Shown: positions 33,751-43,069 of the stretch, one piece after another | Position numbering within the stretch: the first letter of the stretch is position 1 | How the letters are laid out: the number at the start of each line of letters is the position of its first letter | Origin: Chryseobacterium indoltheticum | GTDB taxonomy: Bacteria > Bacteroidota > Bacteroidia > Flavobacteriales > Weeksellaceae | Reading direction: 5' to 3' | DNA: 64,000 nucleotides | NCBI RefSeq assembly: GCF_003815915.1 | Contig: NZ_CP033929.1 | Span: 248,001-312,000 of the forward strand | Made by a program: the position numbers and the translations under genes | Notes under the pieces: model-generated | What the model was told of the DNA's origin: nothing | Database searches by the model: none | Seen by the model: the letters and a program-made list of their open reading frames with translations, nothing else

Positions 33751-34743
33751 TTAATCAAAAATATACGCTCCTGTTAAAGAATCTATATAGATTTTTTGCA
33801 TCCTCGAAGATCGTGACTCTTTTGAATCAATTGCACCAGCAACTGCTCCACCCACAACTCCACCAATAAGACTTCCGGCAATCATACCTTCACTTACCTG
33901 CGTTGATAATGCGTTTTTGGAAGAGATTACAAAAAAGCCCTTTTCATCTTTTTTCATTTCAAGAAAACCAACCGGAGTTAAACGAAATGCTGTTCCGTTT
34001 TCAACATATCCGAAAAGTCTTTCCACAACAGGCCAGTTTTTAGCATTAATAAATCCTATTGCAGTTCCTTTCTTATTTTTATTTACAGCATATTCTTTGC
34101 TGGGTTCCTGCTTTAAAAAAGATATAAAATCAGGGTAAACACCGTCAGAAAGAGTTTCGCTATTTAATGATTTTATCTGTTTTAAAATTATTTCTTCATA
34201 ATTTTTCAGTTCGTTTTCGTTTAAAGCAACATCTATCGTCGGATTAGAATAGGTTTCATTAATAATTTTACTTAAAATAAAACTCAGTTTGTTGGCTGTA
34301 AGTTTAGGAATATGCACATCATATTTGGGCTGAAAAGAAAATTTGTCGGAAAGTCTGCTCACGAAATAATATTTATCGCCTTTCTTAACGAAACTGGACA
34401 ACTTAACATCAAGCTTTCCTAACGTAGATTTTTTAGTAGGTTCGTCGTAAGCTTTCAGAGTTTCAATGAGCAGTATAAAATCGGTATTTCCTAATTTTTT
34501 ATTATCTGATAAAAACCATTCCTGAACAGCGTTTTCCATTTGATTATCTTTAAACTGAATTTCAAATGGTACATTTTGATGAGAGACTGATCCTATTTTT
34601 GGATCTTCCCGGTCATCAATAATGGTTAACGATTTCGCAGATTTACTCTTATCTTTTATATTTTGGGTAAGATGTACCAACTGTATTTTCTGTGCAGAAA
34701 TCACAACTGAAAATAGTAAGAGAAAAAAAGTTTTGATCATCAT
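33751..34743 (-). CDS. Secreted hypothetical protein with glycine zipper
   Basis: 330 residues with a signal peptide (MMIKTFFLLLFSVVISAQ). Near residues 286-306 the stretch GMIAGSLIGGVVGGAVAGAI is a glycine-zipper-like membrane segment, followed by a basic patch (KESRSSRMQK) and the end YIDSLTGAYIFD. The N-terminal two thirds are not recognised. It probably sits in the cell envelope. No operon partner. Confidence 0.6.
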   Translation of the reverse strand: MMIKTFFLLLFSVVISAQKIQLVHLTQNIKDKSKSAKSLTIIDDREDPKIGSVSHQNVPFEIQFKDNQMENAVQEWFLSDNKKLGNTDFILLIETLKAYDEPTKKSTLGKLDVKLSSFVKKGDKYYFVSRLSDKFSFQPKYDVHIPKLTANKLSFILSKIINETYSNPTIDVALNENELKNYEEIILKQIKSLNSETLSDGVYPDFISFLKQEPSKEYAVNKNKKGTAIGFINAKNWPVVERLFGYVENGTAFRLTPVGFLEMKKDEKGFFVISSKNALSTQVSEGMIAGSLIGGVVGGAVAGAIDSKESRSSRMQKIYIDSLTGAYIFD

Positions 34744-34861
34744 TAAGTTTTTTTCAAAATTATAAATAAGATTTCAATTCTAAATTAATATTAACCAATT
34801 TAAAATTAAACGACCCTTACAATAAATTGCAAGAGTCGTCCAACATTAAAAAAATAAACTA

Positions 34862-35374
34862 TTATGGAGTTTGCTTCGATTCTGAAGAATTTTTTTTCCC
34901 GCCGTGAGGTTTTCTTTCATTCATCTTATCTCTCATCATTCCCTCAGACTGAAAAAGCTTCAAGACTTTTTGACAAGGAATCACAGTCTGCATCTTCTCA
35001 GCATACTTTTTTCTGTTGTCGAATAATTTTTGCCCTACATCAAAACTTTTCTGAAGCTTTACTTTTGCTTCGTCTTCAGAAAGTTTTTCGGGATCAAAAT
35101 TTGAATCGAACTGACTTTTTATCTTTTTCTGATTGTCTAAATATTCGTTGTACATCGCAGTAAATTCTGCTTTATCTTGTGGTGCAACGTCAAGCATATC
35201 AACAACCATATTATTTCTGAATTGTGTAAGAAGTGCTTTTCTTTCATCTGGAGAAAGATTGTTTATTACTTCTTTTCTCTGATCGGGATTCATTTTCTTC
35301 CAATCATACTCTTTGATTTGTGCATTCAGCCCAAAACTTGAGATAACAAAAAGTGTAAATAATATTTTTTTCAT
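34862..35374 (-). CDS. Spy/CpxP-like periplasmic protein of the ECF sigma operon
   Basis: 170 residues with a signal peptide (MKKILFTLFVISSFGLNAQ). The body is all-helical with NPDQRKEVINNLSPDERKALLTQF and a central coiled region (NEYLDNQKKIKSQFDSNF), and ends in a Lys/Ser-rich tail. It resembles the small CpxP/Spy or CnrX-like sensors often encoded after sigma and anti-sigma genes in Chryseobacterium. It lies 8 bp after the putative anti-sigma gene, so a sensor or chaperone role is inferred from operon position. Confidence 0.65.
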   Translation of the reverse strand: MKKILFTLFVISSFGLNAQIKEYDWKKMNPDQRKEVINNLSPDERKALLTQFRNNMVVDMLDVAPQDKAEFTAMYNEYLDNQKKIKSQFDSNFDPEKLSEDEAKVKLQKSFDVGQKLFDNRKKYAEKMQTVIPCQKVLKLFQSEGMMRDKMNERKPHGGKKNSSESKQTP

Positions 35375-35381
35375 CTTTCTT

Positions 35382-36005
35382 CTAATTATATAAGTCTAAA
35401 TAAACATCCTGACTAGAATTGTTTGCCAATTCTGCTATTTCCGAATTGGGAAGCGACTCTAAATATTCATTCATATGTACTTCATTAGCAGTTTTTACTG
35501 CTTTTTTGTTTTGTTTTTCTGAGTTTTTATTAACAACCTGCGAAACTATAGGCTTTATATCAATCTGTCTTTCAGTTCTTTGATTAGTATTTTCTACCGA
35601 AGTTAAATCTGAAGTTAGAGTTTCGTAGGCCAATTCGCTTTCTTTTTTAGGAGATGTTCTGTTATCTGCATAACCATTCACCGGATCTCCGTTTGCTGAA
35701 GAATCTGAATTTGATTGATATACAAATGTCGCTCCGAAAATCAGAGCCAAAGACGCTGCTGCTGCATATCCCCAATTTAATTTGAAAATCGGAGCTTTCT
35801 TATCCGCTTTTATTTCACTCAACACTCTGTCCTGAATGTTTTCAAACATCTTTTCAGGAACTTTGTAAATGTTTTTGCGTTCCAGTTTTTCTAGATCAAA
35901 ATATTTCACTTGGCTCAACACTTTATCCTGAATGCTTTCAAACATATTGTCAGGCATTTTATAAATGTTTTTGCGTTCTAATTTTTCTAGATCAAAATCT
36001 TTCAT
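35382..36005 (-). CDS. Putative anti-sigma factor with duplicated N-terminus
   Basis: 207 residues from ATG at 36005 (a TTG at 36020 is in frame but less likely). Two near-identical 32-residue units, FDLEKLERKNIYKMP and FDLEKLERKNIYKVP each followed by MFE-x-IQD, fill residues 3-66. One transmembrane helix follows (WGYAAAASLALIFGATFVY, about residues 78-97), then a Ser/Asn-rich periplasmic part. The cytoplasmic repeat-helix-periplasm layout and the position 4 bp after the sigma gene fit an anti-sigma factor, although no ZAS zinc motif is seen. Confidence 0.7.
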   Translation of the reverse strand: MKDFDLEKLERKNIYKMPDNMFESIQDKVLSQVKYFDLEKLERKNIYKVPEKMFENIQDRVLSEIKADKKAPIFKLNWGYAAAASLALIFGATFVYQSNSDSSANGDPVNGYADNRTSPKKESELAYETLTSDLTSVENTNQRTERQIDIKPIVSQVVNKNSEKQNKKAVKTANEVHMNEYLESLPNSEIAELANNSSQDVYLDLYN

Positions 36006-36009
36006 GTCG
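35818..36009. repeat. 96-bp tandem duplication inside the anti-sigma gene
   Basis: Two units (35818-35913 and 35914-36009) align without gaps with only scattered substitutions. Since 96 is a multiple of 3, the frame is kept and the protein gains a 32-residue copy of its N-terminal segment. Confidence 0.85.
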
Positions 36010-36023
36010 TTGGTTCTCAAAAA

Positions 36024-36575
36024 TTATCTCTCGTAATTCTCTTTGATATATTCTTCTATTTTCTGTTTGGCGTAATGATAATTTGTTTTTAATGTTCCTA
36101 CCGACATATCAACAATTTTTGATATTTCTTCGTAAGGCAAATCATCATAATACCGCATCATAAATACCAGTTTCTGCTTTTCGGGCAGGCTTTGTATGGC
36201 TCGTTGCAAAAAGATTTGGATTTCTTCAGCATCACTGTGTGTATTATCGGCAACCAAATTCTGCATATAATATTCGGGATCTTCATCGGTTTTCTGCATT
36301 CGCTTCAGCTTATTGATTTGCTGTAATGCCTCATTCGTTGCAATTCTATACAGCCATGTATATAACTGACTGTCATTTTTGAACTGATGAAAATTCTGAT
36401 ATGCTTTTATAAATGTCTCCTGCAAAGTGTCCTGAGCAAGGTCTCCATCTACAATAATTCGTCTGATATGCCAATATAATCTACTCTGATAAGCATCCAT
36501 CAACACCCGAAGACCTTTTTCAAGCGTTCGTGGGTTTTGCATCAGCGCAATAATCTCTGCGTCGTTAATCTTCAT
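36024..36575 (-). CDS. ECF-type RNA polymerase sigma factor
   Basis: 183 residues. Sigma-70 region 2 (GDLAQDTLQETFIKAYQNFHQFKNDSQLYTWLYRIATNEAL, residues about 43-85) and region 4 (LPEKQKLVFMMRYYDDLPYEEISKIVDMSVGTLKTNYHYAKQKI, residues about 130-175) are clear, with an acidic linker and no region 3. It directs polymerase to stress or envelope genes. First of three genes with a putative anti-sigma factor and a CpxP-like protein. Confidence 0.92.
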   Translation of the reverse strand: MKINDAEIIALMQNPRTLEKGLRVLMDAYQSRLYWHIRRIIVDGDLAQDTLQETFIKAYQNFHQFKNDSQLYTWLYRIATNEALQQINKLKRMQKTDEDPEYYMQNLVADNTHSDAEEIQIFLQRAIQSLPEKQKLVFMMRYYDDLPYEEISKIVDMSVGTLKTNYHYAKQKIEEYIKENYER

Positions 36576-36742
36576 AAGATGCTTTCATTGTTTTGGATTA
36601 CAAAAATATCTAAAAGTTAAATTACTTATTCAATTTTTAGTCCAATATATTAACTTTTAAAATTTATAGCAATAAATATTATTCTAAAATATTCACTTTT
36701 TTCAGCTTTCTTTTCAAAACTAAAAACTCTTATCTTTGTTTT

Positions 36743-37492
36743 ATGCAAACAGTCATTATCGGCTCCGGGAATGTTGCCTATCATTTGGCAAAAGCCTTCA
36801 TTCAAAATGGTATTTCTTTAGCCCAAATCTTTGGTAGAAATGAAAAGGAACTTCAGAAAATTTCTTCAGAATTAAATATTTCTTATTCAACTGAAAACCT
36901 GCAAGACGCAGATTTATACATTATTTGTGTAAGTGATAATTCTGTAGATGATGTGTCTAAAATTATTGCCAAAAAAGATTGTTTGGTTGCCCATACTTCA
37001 GGATCGCTTCCTAAAGAAATTTTGATAGGGCAGTACAGAAAATCAAGCTTTTACCCTTTGCAGACTTTTTCTAAAACTAAAAATTTAGATTATAAAAAAA
37101 TTCCGTTTTTTATTGAAACAGAAAATGAAGAAGATCAAAGAATTTTAACTGATTTAGCTTCAAAAATTTCAGACAATGTAATGGAAAGTACTCATGAAAA
37201 AAGAAAATATATTCATCTGACTGCAGTTTTTGCCTGCAATTTTGTGAATCATCTTTTTGCAAGAGCTAAAGAAATTTCGGATGCACAGGAAATTCCTTTT
37301 GATTATTTTTTGCCACTGATTAACGAAACCGTTCAGAAAATTTCTGAAATAGAGCCCAAATCAGCACAAACCGGACCTGCCGTGAGAAACGATAAGAGAA
37401 TTTTGGAATTGCATGAGCGGTTATTAAAAGATGAAAGTCTCGAAATTTATAAAACAATGAATCATTCTATTAAAAAAATGTATGAGTTATAA
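36743..37492 (+). CDS. Rossmann-fold DUF2520 protein
   Basis: 249 residues. The N-terminal NAD(P)-binding fold starts IIGSGNVAYHLAKAF (residues 5-19), followed by LYIICVSDNSVDD, and the C-terminal helical DUF2520 part contains FYPLQTFSK and HLTAVFACNFVNHLF. It resembles F420-dependent NADP reductases and 6-phosphogluconate-type dehydrogenases. The substrate is unknown. Its stop overlaps the kdsC-like start by 11 bp. Confidence 0.85.
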   Translation: MQTVIIGSGNVAYHLAKAFIQNGISLAQIFGRNEKELQKISSELNISYSTENLQDADLYIICVSDNSVDDVSKIIAKKDCLVAHTSGSLPKEILIGQYRKSSFYPLQTFSKTKNLDYKKIPFFIETENEEDQRILTDLASKISDNVMESTHEKRKYIHLTAVFACNFVNHLFARAKEISDAQEIPFDYFLPLINETVQKISEIEPKSAQTGPAVRNDKRILELHERLLKDESLEIYKTMNHSIKKMYEL

Positions 37493-38000
37493 AGAGAAAT
37501 TAAAAGATATAAAAGCATTTGTATTTGATGTAGATGGCGTGTTTACTGACGGAAGCGTTTATCTTATGCCAGGAGGAAACATGAGCCGTGTGATGAATGT
37601 TCTGGATGGATATGCTGTTGTAAAAGCATTAAAAAATGACTATCTGATAGGCGTTATTACAGGCGGAAACGATGAAATGGTAAGACACAGAATCAGTTAT
37701 TTGGGCATTCAGGATTACTATGCAAAATCTCATGACAAAATGGTAGATTTTGAAGACTTTAAGGCTAAATATAATCTTAAAAATGAAGAAATTCTAACGA
37801 TGGGGGATGACATTCCAGACTTTCATATCATGCAGAATTCTGCAATCGCAACTTGTCCTGAAAATGCCGTTCCCGAAATAAAAGGAATTGCAGATTATAT
37901 TTCTCAAATAAAAGGCGGAAGCGGAGCAGTGCGTGATGTCATTGAGCAGGTGATGAAAGTTCAGGGAAAATGGCATGATGATAATACGCAATCCGTATAA
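37482..38000 (+). CDS. KdsC-type HAD phosphatase
   Basis: 172 residues of the small C0-type HAD family. Motif I is FDVDGVFTDG, motif II GVITGG, then a Lys (YYAKSHDKM) and motif IV MGDDIPD. This set matches 3-deoxy-D-manno-octulosonate-8-phosphate phosphatase, which makes KDO for lipopolysaccharide. It overlaps the DUF2520 gene and precedes maf. The exact substrate is inferred from the family. Confidence 0.88.
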   Translation: MSYKEKLKDIKAFVFDVDGVFTDGSVYLMPGGNMSRVMNVLDGYAVVKALKNDYLIGVITGGNDEMVRHRISYLGIQDYYAKSHDKMVDFEDFKAKYNLKNEEILTMGDDIPDFHIMQNSAIATCPENAVPEIKGIADYISQIKGGSGAVRDVIEQVMKVQGKWHDDNTQSV

Positions 38001-38100
38001 GAAGATGAGAGAAAATAGATAAAAGACTTATAATCAAATATATTTTCTCATTAAATAAAATATCATTTACCATTAATCGTTTATTATTTTTAAAATACTG

Positions 38101-38670
38101 ATGAAAATACTTTTAGCATCACAATCTCCAAGAAGGAAAGAATTACTTTCAAGTTTAGGTTTTGATTTTGAGGTCGTGAAAATTGATTGTGAAGAAATTT
38201 TACCAGACCATATAAAAATAGAAGACGCTGCAGCTTATTTATCTGAATTAAAAGCAAATGCATTCGGAAACATTCAAAATAATGAAGTTTTGTTGACTGC
38301 AGATACGGTCGTTGCCAATGAAAATCAGTTTCTTGGAAAGCCAAAAGATGAAACCGAGGCAAAAAAGATGCTTCAGTCATTATCAGGAAAAACTCATCAG
38401 GTGTATACCGGAATTACCATTAAAACTTCAGATAAAAGCATCACACAGACTGATGTTGCTGATGTAGAATTTGATAAAATTTCAGATCAGGAAATTGATT
38501 TTTATATTAAAAAATATAGACCATTCGACAAAGCAGGGGCGTACGGAATACAAGAATGGCTTGGAATGGCAAAAATCAAAAAAATAAACGGAAGTTTTTA
38601 TACCATTATGGGGCTTCCCACTCATTTAGTTTATAAAAGATTACAAGAATTATCACCGTTTTCAAAATAA
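38101..38670 (+). CDS. maf: Maf-type nucleotide pyrophosphatase
   Basis: 189 residues. SQSPRRKELLSSLGFDFEV (residues 7-25) is the nucleotide-binding start. TADTVVA and FLGKPKDETEAKKML, then the GAYGIQEWLG block, are typical of the YhdE type, which hydrolyses dTTP and UTP. Maf proteins clear non-canonical nucleotides and have been linked to septum formation. It is probably in one transcript with the two upstream genes. Confidence 0.92.
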   Translation: MKILLASQSPRRKELLSSLGFDFEVVKIDCEEILPDHIKIEDAAAYLSELKANAFGNIQNNEVLLTADTVVANENQFLGKPKDETEAKKMLQSLSGKTHQVYTGITIKTSDKSITQTDVADVEFDKISDQEIDFYIKKYRPFDKAGAYGIQEWLGMAKIKKINGSFYTIMGLPTHLVYKRLQELSPFSK

Positions 38671-38745
38671 GATTTTTATTATTATTTTTACAAAATCACC
38701 AAACTGCTGATAATAAAAAGTAAATTAGCGAGTTATATTGAAATA

Positions 38746-41319
38746 ATGAAAAAAAATATAGTCTTTCTTTTAGCAGCGATTATCGTTGTTTCCTGTGGCA
38801 CGAAAGTGAAAAAACCGGAAGCAAGGTCAAAGTTTTTAAAAGGATTTTCAACATATTACAATACCCTGTTTAATGCAAAAGATGCCTTAAATAGTGAGTT
38901 TACAGAGAGAGACAAAGCTCATAAAGATAATTTTTATGCGCCATATATTCCTATACTAACGTACGAGGAGCAACCGTTGGGAAGTGATTTGGGACAATCT
39001 TCAGCTTTTGCAGAAAATTCTATGAAAATGGCAGAAGTAAACCGACCGCAACAAAATGCAAGAAACGCTCCCGGAATGCCATCAAATGGTCCCGGAATGC
39101 CTGGAATGCCCGGAAATACGTCTCAAGATCCTAATAATCCGGAAGGAAATAAAGGAGCATCCGTTTTAGAAATTGCAGAAGCTAAGGCTTTAAAAGCAAT
39201 TAATAAATATTCTGTCATCAGAAAAGGAGAGGAGCAAAATAAAACTATTTTTGATGCCTACATAATTCTGGCTCAATCTAGAATTTATCAGGGAAAAGCG
39301 ATCAAAGCTTTGGATGCCTTAAACTATGTTTTCACTCACATGAAAGAAGACAAAAGACTTCCATTAGCCCATATTTACGAAGCTTTAGCCTATTCACAAA
39401 TTAAAAATTATCATAAATCCGAAGAAATTTTCAATAAGCTCAGAAATGAAAAATTAAGCAAAGATCATGATAAACTTTTGAGTATTTATTATGCTGAATC
39501 GCTTTTGGATGCAGGTAAAAAAGAAGAATCTATAAAAGAATTAGACCGCGCTTTTGAACTGAACGGAAACAGAAAACTAAAAAGCAGAATTGCCTTTTTG
39601 AGAGGACAAATCTTACAGGAAACAGGAAAACAGGATCTGGCAAGAGAAAGCTTTTTATCTGCCTATAAATATGCCAATGATTTTGAATTTGAAGTGAAAT
39701 CGCAGATCGAAATTGCAAAAACATTCAACGGAAAAGGAAATTATGAAGGCGCTAAAGATTATCTCGAAAAAATAAGTAAAAAAGGGACTTACGGATCACG
39801 AAAGAATGAATTCTATTATGCTTTAGGGCTAATGGCTAACAAAGCCGGTAAGAAAAAAGAAGCGCAGGAGTTTTTCAGAAAATCACTGCTTGAAAAAGTT
39901 TCTGACGGACAGGTGAGAGGTTTGGCTTATTATGAGATCGGTAAAGATTATCTTGACAAAAATGATTACATCGGCGCAGGAGCTTATTATGATTCTGCAT
40001 TGGTTTCTATGACGTATGAACCTTCGAGAATTTTGCTGCAGGATCAGTCTAGTTACATTAAAAAAATCTCAAAAAATTACTATTTAATTAAAAGAAATGA
40101 CAGTGTACTTTCTTTAGCAAAAATGTCTGATGCACAAAAGACAGATTATTTTGCAAAATATATTGAGAAACTAAAAATTAAAGAAGAAAAAGAAGAGCAG
40201 GAAAGGAGGCGTGCAGAGAGAAGCAAAGGTTTTGATACCGGAGATTACAATGCCAATTCTCTTTTTGCTAACAGTTCAAATTCCTTCGAAGATTTTGGGG
40301 TTTCGGCAAAAGGTTTTTATTTCGGTAATACAGGTACAGTAAGTAAAGGTACATCAACGTTTAAACAAGTTTGGGGCGACCGTGCTTTGGTCGACAACTG
40401 GCGTTATTCTAAAAAAATGACTTCTCTGGAAGACATGAAAAATGAAGCTTTAGGAGTGACTTCAGTGCCAAATCCGAGACGTTTTGAGCCTTCATTTTAT
40501 ATAGAGCAAATTCCTTCAGATGCCGGAAAATTATCTCAGTTGAAAAAAGATAGAGACACCGCTTCATTGGGACTTGGGGTAATGTATCAGAATTATTTTA
40601 CCAATACACCTTTAGCAACAAAAACGCTTTATGATTTGGTAGATGTAAAACCGGAAGAGAAAGTGATGCTTCAGGCTTTATATGAAATTTTCGCAATGAA
40701 TTATGAGAAAAATCCACAAATTGCAGCCAGAGCAAAACAGATTTTACTGACCGATTATCCTTATACTTCCTATGCAGAATTCGCAAGAAATCCTAAAAAT
40801 AATAATTTTGTAAAATCTTCTGAAGAGGTTGAAAACGAATACAAAATGGCCTTTGCATTGTATGAATCTGAAAAATTTGCAGAAAGTCAGGGCAAAATAG
40901 AGCAGGTGGTTCTCAAATACCCTAAAGATGCTTTAGTCCCAAAACTTAATCTTTTAAATGCTTTCAATGCCGGAAAAACTGGTGGAAAAGAAGTGATGAT
41001 TCTACAACTTGAACAAATAGTGTTGAATTATGCCAAAACTCCTGAAGGAATTAAAGCTAAAGAAATGCTGAATTATCTGAAAAGTGATATTGCCTTCCAG
41101 GCAACCGATAATAAAGGAAATAAGATGCCAGATAATCCTTTTAACGGACCGGGACAGCCAAGTAATATTCAATCTCAAAATAGTAATATTGCACCGAATA
41201 ATACGGTTAATCAGATGAACAATAACCCACCAAAGAATAACAATATTCTGAAAAAACCAGGGAATAACACGATGCAAAAGCTTCAGGCTCCGGTTGAAGC
41301 AAAACCAATGACTAAATAA
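38746..41319 (+). CDS. porW: PorW/SprE-like TPR lipoprotein of type IX secretion
   Basis: 857 residues. A lipobox (AIIVVSCGTK, Cys17) is followed by the conserved start ARSKFLKGFSTYYNTLFNAKDAL. A Gly/Pro/Met-rich loop sits at about 105-125, then TPR-like repeats up to about 770, and an Asn-rich tail. This layout matches SprE of gliding Flavobacteria and PorW of Porphyromonas, outer-membrane lipoproteins needed for the type IX system. No other T9SS genes lie in the window. Confidence 0.82.
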   Translation: MKKNIVFLLAAIIVVSCGTKVKKPEARSKFLKGFSTYYNTLFNAKDALNSEFTERDKAHKDNFYAPYIPILTYEEQPLGSDLGQSSAFAENSMKMAEVNRPQQNARNAPGMPSNGPGMPGMPGNTSQDPNNPEGNKGASVLEIAEAKALKAINKYSVIRKGEEQNKTIFDAYIILAQSRIYQGKAIKALDALNYVFTHMKEDKRLPLAHIYEALAYSQIKNYHKSEEIFNKLRNEKLSKDHDKLLSIYYAESLLDAGKKEESIKELDRAFELNGNRKLKSRIAFLRGQILQETGKQDLARESFLSAYKYANDFEFEVKSQIEIAKTFNGKGNYEGAKDYLEKISKKGTYGSRKNEFYYALGLMANKAGKKKEAQEFFRKSLLEKVSDGQVRGLAYYEIGKDYLDKNDYIGAGAYYDSALVSMTYEPSRILLQDQSSYIKKISKNYYLIKRNDSVLSLAKMSDAQKTDYFAKYIEKLKIKEEKEEQERRRAERSKGFDTGDYNANSLFANSSNSFEDFGVSAKGFYFGNTGTVSKGTSTFKQVWGDRALVDNWRYSKKMTSLEDMKNEALGVTSVPNPRRFEPSFYIEQIPSDAGKLSQLKKDRDTASLGLGVMYQNYFTNTPLATKTLYDLVDVKPEEKVMLQALYEIFAMNYEKNPQIAARAKQILLTDYPYTSYAEFARNPKNNNFVKSSEEVENEYKMAFALYESEKFAESQGKIEQVVLKYPKDALVPKLNLLNAFNAGKTGGKEVMILQLEQIVLNYAKTPEGIKAKEMLNYLKSDIAFQATDNKGNKMPDNPFNGPGQPSNIQSQNSNIAPNNTVNQMNNNPPKNNNILKKPGNNTMQKLQAPVEAKPMTK

Positions 41320-41320
41320 A

Positions 41321-41346
41321 AAAAGCGAAGATTATTCTTCGCTTTT
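41321..41346. terminator. Bidirectional terminator between porW-like and tsaB
   Basis: Stem AAAAGCGAAGA / TCTTCGCTTTT with a short loop. The right arm lies within the last codons of tsaB. Confidence 0.7.
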
Positions 41347-42015
41347 ACTTTTTTTCTTCACTCCGTGAAAATCTTTCAGATAAAAAGGCTCGAAATAAGC
41401 AATGTCTTCAAAATCTTCATTCTTTATTTTTTCTAAAGTTTTCTTTATCAAATGCTGAGCAGAAGGGTATATGTCTGTATTGAATTCTGCGTTTAGGAGC
41501 TTTAATATTTCTTTTGCCTTTAATGCTCCGTCGCCCACGAAAAGTACTTTTTTGTCTTTCAGTTCTTCAAAAGAAGTTTCATCTAAAATTTTAGCTTCGG
41601 TAGGAATAAGCTCTTCCCCCGAAATACCATCGTAAACAGCGGTATAAACCTCCATTCGTCTTGCATCGACTAAAGGGATAATCATTTCATAGTTTTGCCC
41701 TACAAAAGGCTCTATCATACTTTCCATTGAATTAACGGCAATTAAAGGAATTTTAAGTCCGTAACAAAAGCCTTTTGCTGAAGCAGCACCGATTCTCAAA
41801 CCGGTATAAGAACCCGGACCTTTTCCTAAAGAAACCGCTTCAATATCTTTCATTGACAAGTTGGCGCCTTCCAAAGCCCATTCTACAAACGTGTGAAGAC
41901 TTTCTGACTGTTTATAATTTTCTGAAATTTCTTCTGTAGAACACAGCAGTTTTTCACCATCTGAAATGGCTACCGAACAGTTCTTTGAGGAAGTTTCGAG
42001 ATATAATATTTTCAT
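41332..42015 (-). CDS. tsaB: tRNA threonylcarbamoyladenosine protein TsaB
   Basis: 227 residues of the ASKHA fold. The start LYLETSSKNCSVAI and the block VSLGKGPGSYTGLRIGAASAKGFCY are diagnostic. TsaB is the scaffold partner of TsaD in t6A modification of ANN-decoding tRNAs. The protein ends KKKSKSEE. Its 3' end contains the terminator shared with the convergent porW-like gene. Confidence 0.95.
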   Translation of the reverse strand: MKILYLETSSKNCSVAISDGEKLLCSTEEISENYKQSESLHTFVEWALEGANLSMKDIEAVSLGKGPGSYTGLRIGAASAKGFCYGLKIPLIAVNSMESMIEPFVGQNYEMIIPLVDARRMEVYTAVYDGISGEELIPTEAKILDETSFEELKDKKVLFVGDGALKAKEILKLLNAEFNTDIYPSAQHLIKKTLEKIKNEDFEDIAYFEPFYLKDFHGVKKKSKSEE

Positions 42016-42036
42016 TTTAAATTAATTTTATAAGTT

Positions 42037-43047
42037 TTATAACTTATCTTTTTTACCTAATTTTTTAATTTCCTTATCAAAATCAGAAATTATTTTCTGA
42101 GTCTTATTGAAAGTTTCATATTCAGAAACTGCTTTTTTATCAGCTGCAATTTTCGCAATTTTTCCTTTTCCTTCCAAGATTTTATACTCGTTAAACTCTA
42201 AAAATCTATTGACACTTTTGGCCAAAGATTCCATTGTAAAAGTATTTTCTCTCTCAATTAAACCTTCGATATAATCAAAGTAACCTGTAACAGTTCTTTC
42301 CAATTGTTGAATTTCTTTTTCAGATAGATAGTTTTTGGCAACAATAACATCAGATTTTAAAATTCTTCCGTCCGGAGAATGTTTCCAATTCATCAAACCC
42401 ATATTCTCTTCTCTACTGTCGACATTTTGATAAATAATTTCTGCCGCAGTTTTACCGGTTATCGCAAAATGAAATTTATTCTGAATTATTGCATAAAAAT
42501 TCTTTGTGATATCTGAATTTCTATCATAATCAATACTGCATTCAGCAAAAATATCTGTGATTTTCTGATAAACTCTTCTCTCACTTGCCCGAATAGAGCG
42601 AATTCGCTGAAGAAGTTCTTTAAAATAATCTTTACCAAATACATTTTGTCCTTGCTTCAGTCGTTCATCATCAATTACAAAACCTTTGATAATAAACTCT
42701 TTCAAAGTTTGGGTCGCCCAAATTCTAAATTGTGTTGCTTTTGATGAATTTACACGATAACCGACAGAAATAATAGCATCTAGATTGTAGTATTCAAGGT
42801 TTCTAGCAACATTTCTTTCTCCTTCAATTTGAACTGTTCGGAATTCCCGAACAGTTGCATCTCTACTTAATTCTTCTGTATTAAAAATGTTTGTGAGATG
42901 CTCACTAACTGTCGATTTAGCTACACCAAATAAAGTAGCAATCGCCTTTTGCGTAAGCCAAAGTGTTTCGTTTTGCAAAAAAACATCAACCCTAACTTTT
43001 TCATTAGGTGTATCGTAGATTAAAAACTTTTGAATTTCTTCGTCCAT
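42037..43047 (-). CDS. RhuM family protein
   Basis: 336 residues. The N-terminal part (RVDVFLQNETLWLTQKAIATLFGVAKSTVSEHL) has a winged-helix-like DNA-binding start. The middle (FGKDYFKELLQRIRSIRASERRVYQKITDIFAECSIDYD) and the NKFHFAITGKTAAEII block match the RhuM 'virulence protein' family. These proteins are widespread, often mobile, and of unknown function; several sit in defence or toxin loci. It lies alone between housekeeping genes. Confidence 0.88.
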   Translation of the reverse strand: MDEEIQKFLIYDTPNEKVRVDVFLQNETLWLTQKAIATLFGVAKSTVSEHLTNIFNTEELSRDATVREFRTVQIEGERNVARNLEYYNLDAIISVGYRVNSSKATQFRIWATQTLKEFIIKGFVIDDERLKQGQNVFGKDYFKELLQRIRSIRASERRVYQKITDIFAECSIDYDRNSDITKNFYAIIQNKFHFAITGKTAAEIIYQNVDSREENMGLMNWKHSPDGRILKSDVIVAKNYLSEKEIQQLERTVTGYFDYIEGLIERENTFTMESLAKSVNRFLEFNEYKILEGKGKIAKIAADKKAVSEYETFNKTQKIISDFDKEIKKLGKKDKL

Positions 43048-43069
43048 TGTGTTGATATTCTGTGCAAAT

